Of a stretch of 64,000 nt of DNA, positions 49,562-58,414 are shown in pieces (position 1 is the stretch's first letter; every line of letters starts with the position of its first letter). The stretch spans positions 248,001-312,000 of the forward strand of contig NZ_JAGIOR010000001.1 in assembly GCF_017876795.1 (NCBI RefSeq), in the 5' to 3' direction. The notes below the pieces were generated by a model. It was given only the letters and a program-made list of their open reading frames with translations, ran no database searches and had not been told where the DNA came from. The DNA is from Rhizobium leguminosarum. Lineage in GTDB: Bacteria > Pseudomonadota > Alphaproteobacteria > Rhizobiales > Rhizobiaceae. Made by a program: the position numbers and the translations under genes.

Positions 49562-50425
49562 ATGGCACCGATCGTATCCACAGCCATCGCCAGCCGCCGC
49601 CGGGCCTTCAAACTTAGCCGGCGAATGAACCTGGTCTCAGGCGCGATCATCATCAGCCTGCTGCTCGCCGTTGCGCTGCTGTCGCTCGTCTGGACGCCGC
49701 TGCCGCCGGCAAGAATGCAGATCATCCACAAGCTGCAGCCGCCGCTTGCCTTCGGCCTGCTCGGCACCGACCAGTTCGGCCGCGACGTGCTGTCGATGCT
49801 GATGGTGGGATGCTGGAATTCGCTGTCGATCGCCATCCCCGCGGTGGCGATCGGCGGGACGCTCGGCTCGATCGCCGGCGTTTCGGCGGCGGCCATCCGC
49901 GGCCCGTTCGAAGCGCTGCTGATGCGCATCTGCGACGTCATCTTCGCGCTGCCGCCGATCCTGTCGGCGATGGTGCTCGGCGCCTTTCTCGGACCCGGCC
50001 GTTTCACCGCGATCACCGCGATCGCCGTCTTCATGATCCCGGTCTTTGCCCGGGTGACGCTTGCAACCTCGCTACAGGCCTGGAGCCGCGACTATGTGAC
50101 GGCGGCGCGCGCGATCGGCAATACGCGCCTGACCATTTCACTGCGTCATGTGCTGCCGAATATCGTCAGCCAGATCATCGCGCATGGCGCGATTCAATTG
50201 GGGCTGGCGATCCTGACCGAAGCCGGTCTCAGCTTCCTCGGGCTCGGTATGGCGCCGCCGGCGCCGAGCTGGGGCCGGATGCTGGCCGATGCGCAAACCT
50301 ATCTGGCGCTCGGCCCCTGGCTGGCGATCCTGCCCGGCCTTGCCATCGCGCTCGCGGTCTTCGGCTTCAACATGCTCGGCGACGGCTTGCGCGATCTTCT
50401 CGACCCGCGCGAGGCGAGCCGCTGA
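49562..50425 (+). CDS. ABC transporter permease, DppC-like (287 aa)
   Basis: The N-terminal helix and the TDQFGRDVLSMLMVGCWNSLSIAI motif define the DppC/OppC group; the ATPase-contact loop is DYVTAARAIGNTRLTISLRHVLPNI. The final part (LLDPREASR) is also characteristic. It forms the heteromeric channel with the upstream permease. No DppD/DppF-type ATPase follows; the next gene is an amidase. Confidence 0.88.
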   Translation: MAPIVSTAIASRRRAFKLSRRMNLVSGAIIISLLLAVALLSLVWTPLPPARMQIIHKLQPPLAFGLLGTDQFGRDVLSMLMVGCWNSLSIAIPAVAIGGTLGSIAGVSAAAIRGPFEALLMRICDVIFALPPILSAMVLGAFLGPGRFTAITAIAVFMIPVFARVTLATSLQAWSRDYVTAARAIGNTRLTISLRHVLPNIVSQIIAHGAIQLGLAILTEAGLSFLGLGMAPPAPSWGRMLADAQTYLALGPWLAILPGLAIALAVFGFNMLGDGLRDLLDPREASR

Positions 50426-50456
50426 TGTCCTCCCGAGACGCCGAAAAGACCATGCC

Positions 50457-51848
50457 ATGACCGAAACCGACCTTACCATCCGCGACCTCCGGCAACGCTT
50501 CGCTGACAAAAGCCTCTCCCCCCTCGAATACTGGCTCGCCCTCGAAGACCATATCGCGGCCTGGGAGCCTTCGATTGCGGCCCTCTACCTCTACGATCCG
50601 GATGCTGCACGCGCGCAGGCGAAGGCTTCGACCGAGCGCTGGGCAAAAGGAGAAACGCTCGGCACGCTCGACGGCATCCCGGTGACGCTGAAGGAGCTCA
50701 TCGCTACCAAGGGTGAGCCCGTGCCGCTCGGGACGAAAGCAGTGGAACTGAAACCGGCGGACGCCGACGCACCGGCCGCCGCCCGGCTGCGCGAGGACGG
50801 CGCGGTGATCTTTGCCAAGACCACCTGCCCCGATTATGGCATGCTTTCCTCCGGGCTTTCGAGCTTCCATGCTCTCAGCCGCAACCCCTGGAACACCACC
50901 CAGAATCCCGGCGGATCGAGCGCCGGCGCTTCCGCAGCCGCGGCGGCCGGCTATGGGCCGCTGCATATCGGCACCGATATCGGCGGCTCGGTGCGCCTTC
51001 CGGCCGGCTGGACCGGCATCTTCGGCTTCAAGCCGAGCCATGGGCGCATTCCGGCCGATCCCTATTACGTCGGGCGCTGCGTCGGGCCGATGGCGCGCAC
51101 CGTCGAGGATGCGGCCTTTTCGATGGCGACGCTGTCACGGCCGGATTGGCGCGACGGCACCAGCCTGCCGCCGAACGACTTCAACTGGACGGATCTCGAC
51201 ATCGACGTCTCCGGCATGAAGATCGGGCTGATGCTCGAGGCCGGCTGCGGGCTTGCGGTGGAGGACGAGATCATGGTCGCGGTCGAAGCGGCGGCAAAAC
51301 AGTTCGAGAAGGCCGGCGCGACCATTGTGTCAGTCCCGCCGGTGCTGACACGCACGATGCTGGATGGGCTCGATAATTTCTGGCGGTCCCGGCTCTGGAG
51401 CGATATCGCGGAGCTCGATGAAACACGGCGCGACAGCATCCTGCCCTACATCAAGGATTGGGCGGAGGGCGGCGCCGATGTATCAGGCGTCGATGCGGTC
51501 AGGGGCTTCAACCAGACGATCGAGATGCGCAGGAGCTGCGGCGCGCTGTTCACCGCGATCAACGCCCTGCTTTCCCCGACCAATCCGATCGTCTCCTATC
51601 CGGCCGAATGGGCATCGCCGACCAACGATCCGGGCCTGCCGTTCGAGCATATCGGTTTCACGGTGCCTTGGAACATGTCGGAGCAGCCGGCCGCGTCGAT
51701 CAACTGCGGATTCTCCCGGTCGGGCATGCCGATCGGACTGCAGATCGTCGGGCCGCGTTTTGACGATATGCGGGTGCTGCGGCTGTCGAAAACCTTCGAG
51801 GACTGGACGGGCGGGGTGAGCGCCTGGCCGCGGCCGCCGATCAACTGA
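50457..51848 (+). CDS. Amidase-signature hydrolase (463 aa)
   Basis: ATG 50457 lies 31 bp after the permease stop. The Ser-cisSer-Lys triad is seen: K in GIPVTLKELIATKG, the Gly/Ser-rich GGSSAGASAAAAAG, and the nucleophile region DIGGSVRLPAGWTGIFGFKPS. The family hydrolyses amide bonds of diverse small molecules. Co-transcription with peptide-type permeases suggests that it degrades the imported compound. It ends tail-to-tail, with no gap, against the convergent NlpC/P60 gene. Confidence 0.87.
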   Translation: MTETDLTIRDLRQRFADKSLSPLEYWLALEDHIAAWEPSIAALYLYDPDAARAQAKASTERWAKGETLGTLDGIPVTLKELIATKGEPVPLGTKAVELKPADADAPAAARLREDGAVIFAKTTCPDYGMLSSGLSSFHALSRNPWNTTQNPGGSSAGASAAAAAGYGPLHIGTDIGGSVRLPAGWTGIFGFKPSHGRIPADPYYVGRCVGPMARTVEDAAFSMATLSRPDWRDGTSLPPNDFNWTDLDIDVSGMKIGLMLEAGCGLAVEDEIMVAVEAAAKQFEKAGATIVSVPPVLTRTMLDGLDNFWRSRLWSDIAELDETRRDSILPYIKDWAEGGADVSGVDAVRGFNQTIEMRRSCGALFTAINALLSPTNPIVSYPAEWASPTNDPGLPFEHIGFTVPWNMSEQPAASINCGFSRSGMPIGLQIVGPRFDDMRVLRLSKTFEDWTGGVSAWPRPPIN

Positions 51849-52706
51849 TCAATTGATCGGGCGGCGGTAGCCGGTCGGCTGCTCGTAGAGCCAGCCGATA
51901 CGCTTGACGGCGGCCTCGAAATTCTCGCGCGCCACCGTCATGCTGTGGCCGTTGGCGTGGAGGATGGTTTCCGGATCCTCGAAGACGGCGACATGGCCCT
52001 TCCAGAACACCAGATCGCCGCGGCGGATTTCGGCGCGGTCGATCGGCTCGCCGAGGCCGGCTGCCTGCATGTCGGTATCACGCGGCGCAGCTCTGCCGGT
52101 CATCAGCATCGCCAGCTGAACGAGGCCGGAGCAATCGATGCCGAGGCCGGAGCGTCCGCCCCAGAGGTAGGGCGTTTCCAGGAAACGGGCCGTGATTTCG
52201 ACATAGTCGGCGCCATCGAGCGCGCCGATCGGCTGGAGGTGTTTGGCAAAGATCGCGGTTCCGTCATCGAGCACGACATAGTGATTGCCGCGCGCTTCCG
52301 CCTCGCCGGCGACATGGACGCGGCTTCCCATCGACAGGATGGCCTGGTGCGGCTTGCGCAATTCCGGCTCCGGATAGAGGAAAGTGCGCTGGACGGTGAC
52401 GATGTGGTTGGGGGCCGGCCGGCCTTCCGACAGCGCCTCTGTGGGGACATAACCGACATAGCCGTCCGAGGCGGCTTTCACCCAGCACCAGCCGCCGGCG
52501 AGATCGAACACCGTCACGCCCTCACCAAGAAGCAGTTCGGTATCGATGCCACGCGCAAGGTCCGGTTCGGGGCGCAGGCCGACGACCGGAACGGCGACAC
52601 GCGCCGGGGTGCCTTCCACGAAGCGCAAAGCCTCTACCTTGCCTTCGAGCCCCGCTTCGGCGAGATCGGGCCGATAGGCATGCAGCCGGCGGTCGAGCAT
52701 CGTCAT
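51849..52706 (-). CDS. NlpC/P60 cysteine peptidase with SH3-like N-terminal part (285 aa)
   Basis: Residues ~75-150 look like bacterial SH3 repeats (LGEGVTVFDLAGGWCWVKAASDGYVGYVP). The catalytic domain has LWGGRSGLGIDCSGLVQ (nucleophile Cys), GHVAVFED and ILHANGHS (His). Such enzymes cut gamma-D-Glu-diamino acid bonds in peptidoglycan fragments and live in the cytoplasm when, as here, no signal peptide is present. A MarR gene lies immediately upstream on the same strand. Confidence 0.85.
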   Translation of the reverse strand: MTMLDRRLHAYRPDLAEAGLEGKVEALRFVEGTPARVAVPVVGLRPEPDLARGIDTELLLGEGVTVFDLAGGWCWVKAASDGYVGYVPTEALSEGRPAPNHIVTVQRTFLYPEPELRKPHQAILSMGSRVHVAGEAEARGNHYVVLDDGTAIFAKHLQPIGALDGADYVEITARFLETPYLWGGRSGLGIDCSGLVQLAMLMTGRAAPRDTDMQAAGLGEPIDRAEIRRGDLVFWKGHVAVFEDPETILHANGHSMTVARENFEAAVKRIGWLYEQPTGYRRPIN

Positions 52707-52714
52707 AGACGTTC

Positions 52715-52762
52715 CTTTCAGATGGCCTTTCAGATGGCCTTCCAGATGGCCTCTCAGAGCGG
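52715..52762. repeat. 12-bp tandem repeat, three copies plus a degenerate fourth
   Basis: The unit CTTTCAGATGGC occurs at 52715-52726 and 52727-52738, with a one-base variant at 52739-52750 and a decayed copy to 52762. It spans the end of the MarR gene and the leader of the NlpC/P60 gene, which starts at 52706. Copy number could affect spacing between the two. Confidence 0.8.
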
Positions 52763-53104
52763 CAGCCGGCGGGCCTGATCACGGACGAGGTCGCCGAGCT
52801 TTTCCAGGTACAGCGCGCCGCCGACGGTGCGCTTGATGATCACGCTGCGCCGGTCGGCATCGTCGCGCACACGATCGACCAGGCCCATTTCGCCCATCGT
52901 ATCCAAGGCGCGGGTAATGACCGGCTTGGTGACGTCAAGGGTGGCGGCAAGCCCACGCACCGTATGCGGCGGCGGCACCAGATAAATATGCAGCAGGATC
53001 GCCATCTGGCGCAACGTCAAATCGCGGTCATCGTGGCGGACTTGATCGAGCGCCACGCCATGCCAGAGCCCCAGCGCCTGCGAGGCGGTCAGTTCGATCG
53101 GCAC
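52754..53104 (-). CDS. MarR-family regulator (116 aa)
   Basis: The winged-helix core is visible: LTLRQMAILLHIYLVPPPHTVRGLAATLDVTKPVITRALDTMGEMGLVDRVRDDADRRSVIIKRT, including the D-x-R-D/RR wing. The protein is slightly short for the family (usually ~140), lacking part of the dimerisation helices. It is transcribed with the NlpC/P60 gene 48 bp downstream; which genes it controls is not evident. Confidence 0.85.
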   Translation of the reverse strand: MPIELTASQALGLWHGVALDQVRHDDRDLTLRQMAILLHIYLVPPPHTVRGLAATLDVTKPVITRALDTMGEMGLVDRVRDDADRRSVIIKRTVGGALYLEKLGDLVRDQARRLPL

Positions 53105-53278
53105 GGCCCCTCCGGAAGATCGTTACGCTAACGTTTCATTTTCCGGCAGTTGGCATGGACATGCAAGAGGCGGCAGGAATTGCCGCCCGGCACGGTGAAT
53201 AAAATTTTAACGATCGGCAGCGAGGCGCAGCGCATCAACAGGTCACGCGATGCGCCGCGGCTCCAGCTGGCTATGGCA

Positions 53279-54670
53279 TCAGCGCAGGCTCTCGCGGATA
53301 TGATGGAAGAGCGCGCGGATTGCCTGTGCTTCACCACCGCCTGGCGAATGCGGCCGCTCGGACTGCGCCCAGCCGTAAATGTCGAAATGCGCCCAGCTCT
53401 TCGCCTTGCCGACGAAACGCTTGAGGAAGAGAGCCGCGGTGATCGCCCCCGCCATGCCGCCGGCCGGCGCATTGGTCAGATCGGCGAACTTGGTGCGGAT
53501 ATCCTTTTCGTAACCTGAATAGAGCGGCAGGCGCCAGATCGGATCGTCCGTTTCCAGGCTCGCTTCGGTCAGGTCATGCGCAAGATTGGCGTCATCGGTG
53601 AAGAAGGGCGGGAGATCAGGACCGAGGGCGACACGGGCAGCACCGGTCAGTGTCGCCATGTCAATCAAGAGTTCGGGCTCCTCCTCGTCGGCATAGGCGA
53701 GCGCATCGGCAAGGATCAGACGGCCTTCGGCATCGGTATTGTCGATCTGAACGGTCAGACCCTTGCGGCTCTTATAGATGTCGCCGGGGCGGAACGCATT
53801 GGACGAGATGGCGTTTTCGACGACCGGGACGATGACACGCAGGTCGACCTTCAGCTTGGCGTCCATGATCATCAGCGCGAGCCCCATGACATTCGCCGCG
53901 CCGCCCATGTCCTTCTTCATCAGCAGCATGGAGGCGGCAGGCTTGATATCGAGACCGCCGGTATCGAAGCAGACGCCCTTGCCGACGAGCGTCACCTTGC
54001 GGTGGCCCTTTTTGCCCCAGCGCAATTCGAGAAGGCGCGGTGCATCGGCGCTGGCGCGGCCGACGGTATGGACCAGCGGGAAGTTCTGCTTGAGCAGATC
54101 GTCGCCTTTGATAACAGATATCTCTGCCTTGTAATGTGCGGCCAGGCCGCGGAAGGCCGCCTCGAGCTGTTCCGGCCCCATATCATTGGTCGGCGTGTTG
54201 ATGAGGTCGCGGGCGAGGAAGACGCCGGCGAGCTGGCGCTTGATGTCGGCACTGTCGGCATCGCGGGGGATCATCAGCGTCGCCGCCGGCGTTTTTTCGG
54301 ACTTGTAGCGGTCGAAACGGTAGCTGCCGAGGCCAAAGCCGAGAGCCAGGCGATTTGCCGTCAGCGGTGCAGTCTCGATGTGCCAGTCGCCGGCCGGCAG
54401 CGCCAGGGCGAGCCTGCCGGTAATATAAGGCTGCTCGGATGGATTGGTGCCGAGGCCAAAAAGCGCGCCGCCGAGATGGCCTTCGGCCGTCGGGATCAGC
54501 AGCAGCGACCCGCTTTCGGCCTTATAGCCCGCCCTCTGCGCCCAATCGAGCGCGATCGGATCGATCGTCCCGGTCTCGATATGGGCGGGGGTGACGGCAA
54601 AGATCGGCAGCGTCGAACCGCCCTTGGTGTTGAAAGGGGTCGCTCTCTCGATGAATTGATAGGGGGCCAT
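53279..54670 (-). CDS. pepA: Leucyl aminopeptidase, M17 family (463 aa)
   Basis: ATG 54670 with AAGG seven bases before it is used rather than an in-frame start at 54700. The dinuclear-zinc site is present: VGKGVCFDTGGLDIKP (Lys and Asp), MKKDMGGAANV (Asp), and the signature NTDAEGRLILADAL (Asp, Glu and catalytic Arg). The N-terminal domain is as usual. It releases N-terminal residues from peptides in the cytoplasm. The gene symbol is by family. Confidence 0.88.
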   Translation of the reverse strand: MAPYQFIERATPFNTKGGSTLPIFAVTPAHIETGTIDPIALDWAQRAGYKAESGSLLLIPTAEGHLGGALFGLGTNPSEQPYITGRLALALPAGDWHIETAPLTANRLALGFGLGSYRFDRYKSEKTPAATLMIPRDADSADIKRQLAGVFLARDLINTPTNDMGPEQLEAAFRGLAAHYKAEISVIKGDDLLKQNFPLVHTVGRASADAPRLLELRWGKKGHRKVTLVGKGVCFDTGGLDIKPAASMLLMKKDMGGAANVMGLALMIMDAKLKVDLRVIVPVVENAISSNAFRPGDIYKSRKGLTVQIDNTDAEGRLILADALAYADEEEPELLIDMATLTGAARVALGPDLPPFFTDDANLAHDLTEASLETDDPIWRLPLYSGYEKDIRTKFADLTNAPAGGMAGAITAALFLKRFVGKAKSWAHFDIYGWAQSERPHSPGGGEAQAIRALFHHIRESLR

Positions 54671-54703
54671 GATTGTCCTTCGGCGGTCGTAAGGAATCAC
54701 TCC

Positions 54704-54718
54704 TTAACGGTCTGTTAG
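54704..54718. promoter_or_regulatory. CtrA-like motif between pepA and the TPR lipoprotein gene
   Basis: TTAACGGTCTGTTAG fits TTAA-N7-TTAA with one mismatch, and its reverse complement matches the site at 35832-35846 in 14 of 15 positions. It lies between divergent genes, one of them probably for pilus assembly. A role for CtrA is inferred. Confidence 0.35.
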
Positions 54719-54812
54719 GGTTAACAGACTATTGCTGGAGCGAAGATTGCGTCAAACCTTTCCCTGTTCCGCTTCGAGGTCAGGCGCCGATTTCGGAATT
54801 CAGGAACGCGTC

Positions 54813-55649
54813 ATGCCTGCCTCGCTTACCACCACATTCACGAATCGTATCCTGCAGGGCGCTGCGGCATCGCTCATCGTCCTGGCGCTTGCCGGCTGCT
54901 CGACGACCAAGGACCGGATGACGACAGGCTCGGTGCCGAAGCTCACCAAGCCGGTTGAAGAGATGGACGCGACCGAGCTGCGCTCGGCAACCGACCGGCT
55001 CGGCCAGGCCTATGAAAAGAACCCGCGCAATCCCGTCACCGGCGTCAACTATGCCAATCTGCTGCGCATGAACGGCCGTGACACGCAGGCGCTCGCCGTC
55101 ATGCAGCAGGTCGCGATCAGCAATCCCGCCGACCGCAACGTGCTGGCCGCCTACGGCAAGGCGCAGGCAGCGGCCGGCCAGTTTCAGCAGGCGCTCGACA
55201 CGATCGGCCGCGCCCAGACACCGGACCGTCCGGACTGGAAGCTGATCTCGGCCGAAGGCGCAATCCTCGACCAGATGGGCCGGGCAAGCGACGCCAGGCA
55301 GCGCTACCGCGACGCGCTCGACATCCAGCCGAACGAGCCCTCCATCCTTTCCAACCTCGGCATGTCCTACGTTCTGACCGGCGATCTGCGCACGGCCGAA
55401 ACCTATCTGCGCTCCGCCGCCAGCCAGCCGACCGCCGACAGTCGTGTCAGGCAGAACCTTGCCCTCGTCGTCGGTCTGCAGGGACATTTCCCCGAGGCCG
55501 AGCAAATCGCCCGGCGCGAACTTTCGCCGCAGCAGGCCGATGCCAATGTCGCCTATCTCAGAGGCATGCTCTCGCAGCAGAATTCCTGGCAGAAACTCGC
55601 CGCCAAGGACAAGACGCCGGGTGCCGCGGACGGCAGCAATACCAACTGA
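54813..55649 (+). CDS. TPR lipoprotein, TadD-like pilus assembly protein (278 aa)
   Basis: ATG 54813 follows AGGAACGCG. The first ~27 residues are a lipoprotein signal with lipobox LAGC (ASLIVLALAGC). The mature part has about five tetratricopeptide repeats (for example NPVTGVNYANLLRMNGRDTQALAVMQQVAISNP and PNEPSILSNLGMSYVLTGDLRTAETYLRSAA). In Tad systems, TadD aids secretin assembly at the outer membrane. It lies just before the Tad operon but on the opposite strand. Confidence 0.75.
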   Translation: MPASLTTTFTNRILQGAAASLIVLALAGCSTTKDRMTTGSVPKLTKPVEEMDATELRSATDRLGQAYEKNPRNPVTGVNYANLLRMNGRDTQALAVMQQVAISNPADRNVLAAYGKAQAAAGQFQQALDTIGRAQTPDRPDWKLISAEGAILDQMGRASDARQRYRDALDIQPNEPSILSNLGMSYVLTGDLRTAETYLRSAASQPTADSRVRQNLALVVGLQGHFPEAEQIARRELSPQQADANVAYLRGMLSQQNSWQKLAAKDKTPGAADGSNTN

Positions 55650-55688
55650 CCGACCGATGCGGATTGTCTCGTCGGCAGTTCGGCCTTC

Positions 55689-56321
55689 TTATCGGGCGCT
55701 CAGGCCCGACAGAATAAGACGAAGACCGAGGCCGCCCATGACGGCACCGGCGGTCCTGTCTATCCAGCTTTTCGCAGCAAGATAGAGCCGTCGCGGATGG
55801 CGGGCCGAAAAGGCGAAGGCCACGATCGAATACCACCCCGCTTCCACTGCAAAGACGCCGAGCGGCAGCGCAACCATCAGATCGAGCGGCACCGTCCTCG
55901 GTAGAAGCGCGGCAAAGAGGCTGGCATAGACGATGATCGTCTTCGGGTTGCTGAGCTGGGTCAGCAGCGCGGTCGTGAAGCTCAGCATCGGCGCGCGTTG
56001 GCTATCGCCGGCGTCGGAAACCTGCAGCGGCTGCGCAGCACCTCTCCAGATGTTGACGGCGATGTAAATGAGATAGGCACCGCCTGCGACTTTGAGCAAG
56101 ACATAGAGCCATTCGAACTGAGACAGCAGCGCCGTCAGCCCGGCAAGCGCCAGCACGGCAAAAACGACGCCGCCGGCGCCCATGCCGAGTGCGGCCGCAA
56201 GACCATCCAGCCGTGACCGCGAAATGGCAATCCTGGAGACGACGACGAAGCTCGGGCCGGGGCTCATGGCGCCGACTGCCAGGGCTGCCATGATGCTGAT
56301 GAAAACGCCTGCAGAAGACAT
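55689..56321 (-). CDS. LysE/RhtB-family exporter (210 aa)
   Basis: The family signature is at the N-terminus: AALAVGAMSPGPSFVVVSRIAISRSRLDGLAAALGMGAGG, followed by five to six membrane helices and LLTQLSNPKTIIVYASLF. These proteins export amino acids or related metabolites. It is on the Tad-operon strand, 77 bp after tadC, but is functionally unrelated, so read-through is possible. Confidence 0.88.
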   Translation of the reverse strand: MSSAGVFISIMAALAVGAMSPGPSFVVVSRIAISRSRLDGLAAALGMGAGGVVFAVLALAGLTALLSQFEWLYVLLKVAGGAYLIYIAVNIWRGAAQPLQVSDAGDSQRAPMLSFTTALLTQLSNPKTIIVYASLFAALLPRTVPLDLMVALPLGVFAVEAGWYSIVAFAFSARHPRRLYLAAKSWIDRTAGAVMGGLGLRLILSGLSAR

Positions 56322-56397
56322 CCAGGAAACCCTCGTTTGAGATCGAAGGTTACCGCATAATTCCTCAAATCGGAATCGATTTAAGCGGCGGCAGGCC

Positions 56398-57384
56398 TCA
56401 GAACTTGTCTGACACCTGGATGCCGGCCGGGCCGAGAATGACGGCGATCAGCACCGGCAGGAAGAACAGGATCATCGGCACCGTCAGTTTCGGCGGCAGG
56501 GCGGCCGCCTTCTTTTCCGCTTCGTTCATGCGCTCGTCGCGGCCTTCCTGGGCGAGGACACGCAGCGCCTGCGCGACCGGCGTGCCGTAGCGATCGGCCT
56601 GGATCAGCGCTTGAGTGACCGAGCGTACCAGCTCGATCTGGGTGCGCGTGGCAAGATTTTCGAGCGCCATGCGGCGATCCGGCAAGAAGGAGAGTTCAGC
56701 CGTGGTCAGCACCATCTCCTCGGCGAGCGCCGGCGACTGATCGCCGAGCTCTTCCGACACACGCCGCATCGCGGCCTCGATCGAGATGCCGGATTCGACG
56801 CAAATCAGCATCAGGTCCAGCGCATCCGGCCAGGCGCGTTTGATCGAGTGCTGACGCTTGCCCATGCGGTTCGAGATATAGATGTTCGGCGCGTAGAAAC
56901 CGACATAGCCGATGGCGATGACAGCGAACATGCGGATGGGCATGCCCCTTTCGGCGAGATGGCCGAGACCGAAGACCCAGAACACGGCAAGCGCCAGGAA
57001 GAGGAAGGGCAGCAGGAAACGCGCTACGAGGAAGGTATTCAGCGCATTCTCGGAGCGAAAGCCGGCAGCACGCAGCTTGTTGACCGTATTCTCGTCGACG
57101 AGCGCCTTGCGCAGGTTGAAGCGTTCGACGATCTGGCGGACCGAACGATTGTTCTGGCTCCTGAGCGAGGCCTTGCCGCCGCCGGTTTCGGCGTTCATCC
57201 GGGCGCGTTCGCGAGCGCGGATCTGCTCGCGCTCGGTCGAGACGGCCTTCATACGCTTGTTGAGATCGCCGCGCTCGAAGAAGGGGATGGCGATCGTGTA
57301 AAACGTGGCGAAGACGGCGACCGCGACGAAGAGCGCGATCAGCATGCTCGGATTGGTCAGGGTTGCGGCAAGGTCCTGCGTCAT
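56398..57384 (-). CDS. tadC: Flp/Tad pilus inner-membrane platform protein TadC (328 aa)
   Basis: A T2SS-F domain (residues ~175-300: DALDLMLICVESGISIEAAMRRVSEELG, then a C-terminal pair of helices) and an N-terminal membrane helix match TadC. With TadB it forms the platform that the ATPase CpaF drives to assemble Flp pilins. It is 18 bp downstream of tadB. Confidence 0.9.
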   Translation of the reverse strand: MTQDLAATLTNPSMLIALFVAVAVFATFYTIAIPFFERGDLNKRMKAVSTEREQIRARERARMNAETGGGKASLRSQNNRSVRQIVERFNLRKALVDENTVNKLRAAGFRSENALNTFLVARFLLPFLFLALAVFWVFGLGHLAERGMPIRMFAVIAIGYVGFYAPNIYISNRMGKRQHSIKRAWPDALDLMLICVESGISIEAAMRRVSEELGDQSPALAEEMVLTTAELSFLPDRRMALENLATRTQIELVRSVTQALIQADRYGTPVAQALRVLAQEGRDERMNEAEKKAAALPPKLTVPMILFFLPVLIAVILGPAGIQVSDKF

Positions 57385-57401
57385 GGGATGCGTCCTTCCG
57401 T

Positions 57402-58409
57402 CTAGATGTCAAAATTGACCATGTTGCGCATGACGAAAATGCCGATCGACATCCAGATCGCCGAGACACCCATGATGAAATGGCCGCGCGGATCGGTGAA
57501 AAGGATCATCATGTAGTTCGGCGACGTGAGATAGACGAGGGTCGCGACGATGAAGGGCAGAGCACCGATGATGACGGCCGACGCCTTGGCTTCCATCGAA
57601 AGCGCCGAGACCTTGGCCTTCATTTTCCTGCGCTCGCGTATCACCTTGGAAAGGTTGCCGATCGCTTCCGACAGATTGCCGCCAGCCTGCGACTGGATGG
57701 CGATGACAATGGCGAAGAAGCTGACTTCCTGGAGCGGCATATGGGTCGTCATGCGGGCGCAGGCGTCGGGGATGCTGAGGCCCACCTGCTGCGCCTCGAT
57801 CACGCGCCGGAACTCGCTCTTCACCGGTTCGGTGCCTTCGGTGGCGATAAGACGGATCGCATCGTTGAGCGGCAGGCCCGATTTGATCGAGCGGGTAATG
57901 ACGTCAAGCGCATTGGGGAGTTCGTTGAGGAACTTGTTCTGGCGGCGCTTGATCAGGAAGCCGACGATCCAGCGCGGCAGGCCGAGACCGGCGACGACGG
58001 CAATACCGATTATCACCATCAATGATACACCGATGATGAAAGCCATGAGCAGCAGCACGCAGGCGAAGATGGCGCTAATGAGATAGAATTTCCCCACCGT
58101 GATCGTCAGGCCGGCCTGCACCAGCCGGGATTTCATCGTCAGGGTCTTCTTGGTCTTTTCGTGCTGGCGCTTTTCCAGATCCTTCAGATTGTCCTGCACC
58201 GATTTCCGGCGCTTCGACATTTCCTGCACCCGGTCGCGGGCGGCCTTGACCTTGACCCGGTCGCTTTCAGCCGATTTGACGCGGTTGATGCGGCTTGCCG
58301 ATTTCTTGTCGGCCTCGATCCGGGAAAACATCAGGGCATAGGCGACCGCCGCCGCGGAGATGGCGGCGAGGATGACGATTGCCAGCACTATCGGATCGAA
58401 CCCGAACAT
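57402..58409 (-). CDS. tadB: Flp/Tad pilus inner-membrane platform protein TadB (335 aa)
   Basis: N-terminal membrane helix, a basic cytoplasmic region (residues ~30-90), two helices near 100-150, and the T2SS-F domain NALDVITRSIKSGLPLNDAIRLIATEG. The length is typical. It lies six bases after cpaF on the same strand. Confidence 0.9.
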   Translation of the reverse strand: MFGFDPIVLAIVILAAISAAAVAYALMFSRIEADKKSASRINRVKSAESDRVKVKAARDRVQEMSKRRKSVQDNLKDLEKRQHEKTKKTLTMKSRLVQAGLTITVGKFYLISAIFACVLLLMAFIIGVSLMVIIGIAVVAGLGLPRWIVGFLIKRRQNKFLNELPNALDVITRSIKSGLPLNDAIRLIATEGTEPVKSEFRRVIEAQQVGLSIPDACARMTTHMPLQEVSFFAIVIAIQSQAGGNLSEAIGNLSKVIRERRKMKAKVSALSMEAKASAVIIGALPFIVATLVYLTSPNYMMILFTDPRGHFIMGVSAIWMSIGIFVMRNMVNFDI

Positions 58410-58414
58410 CTCGC

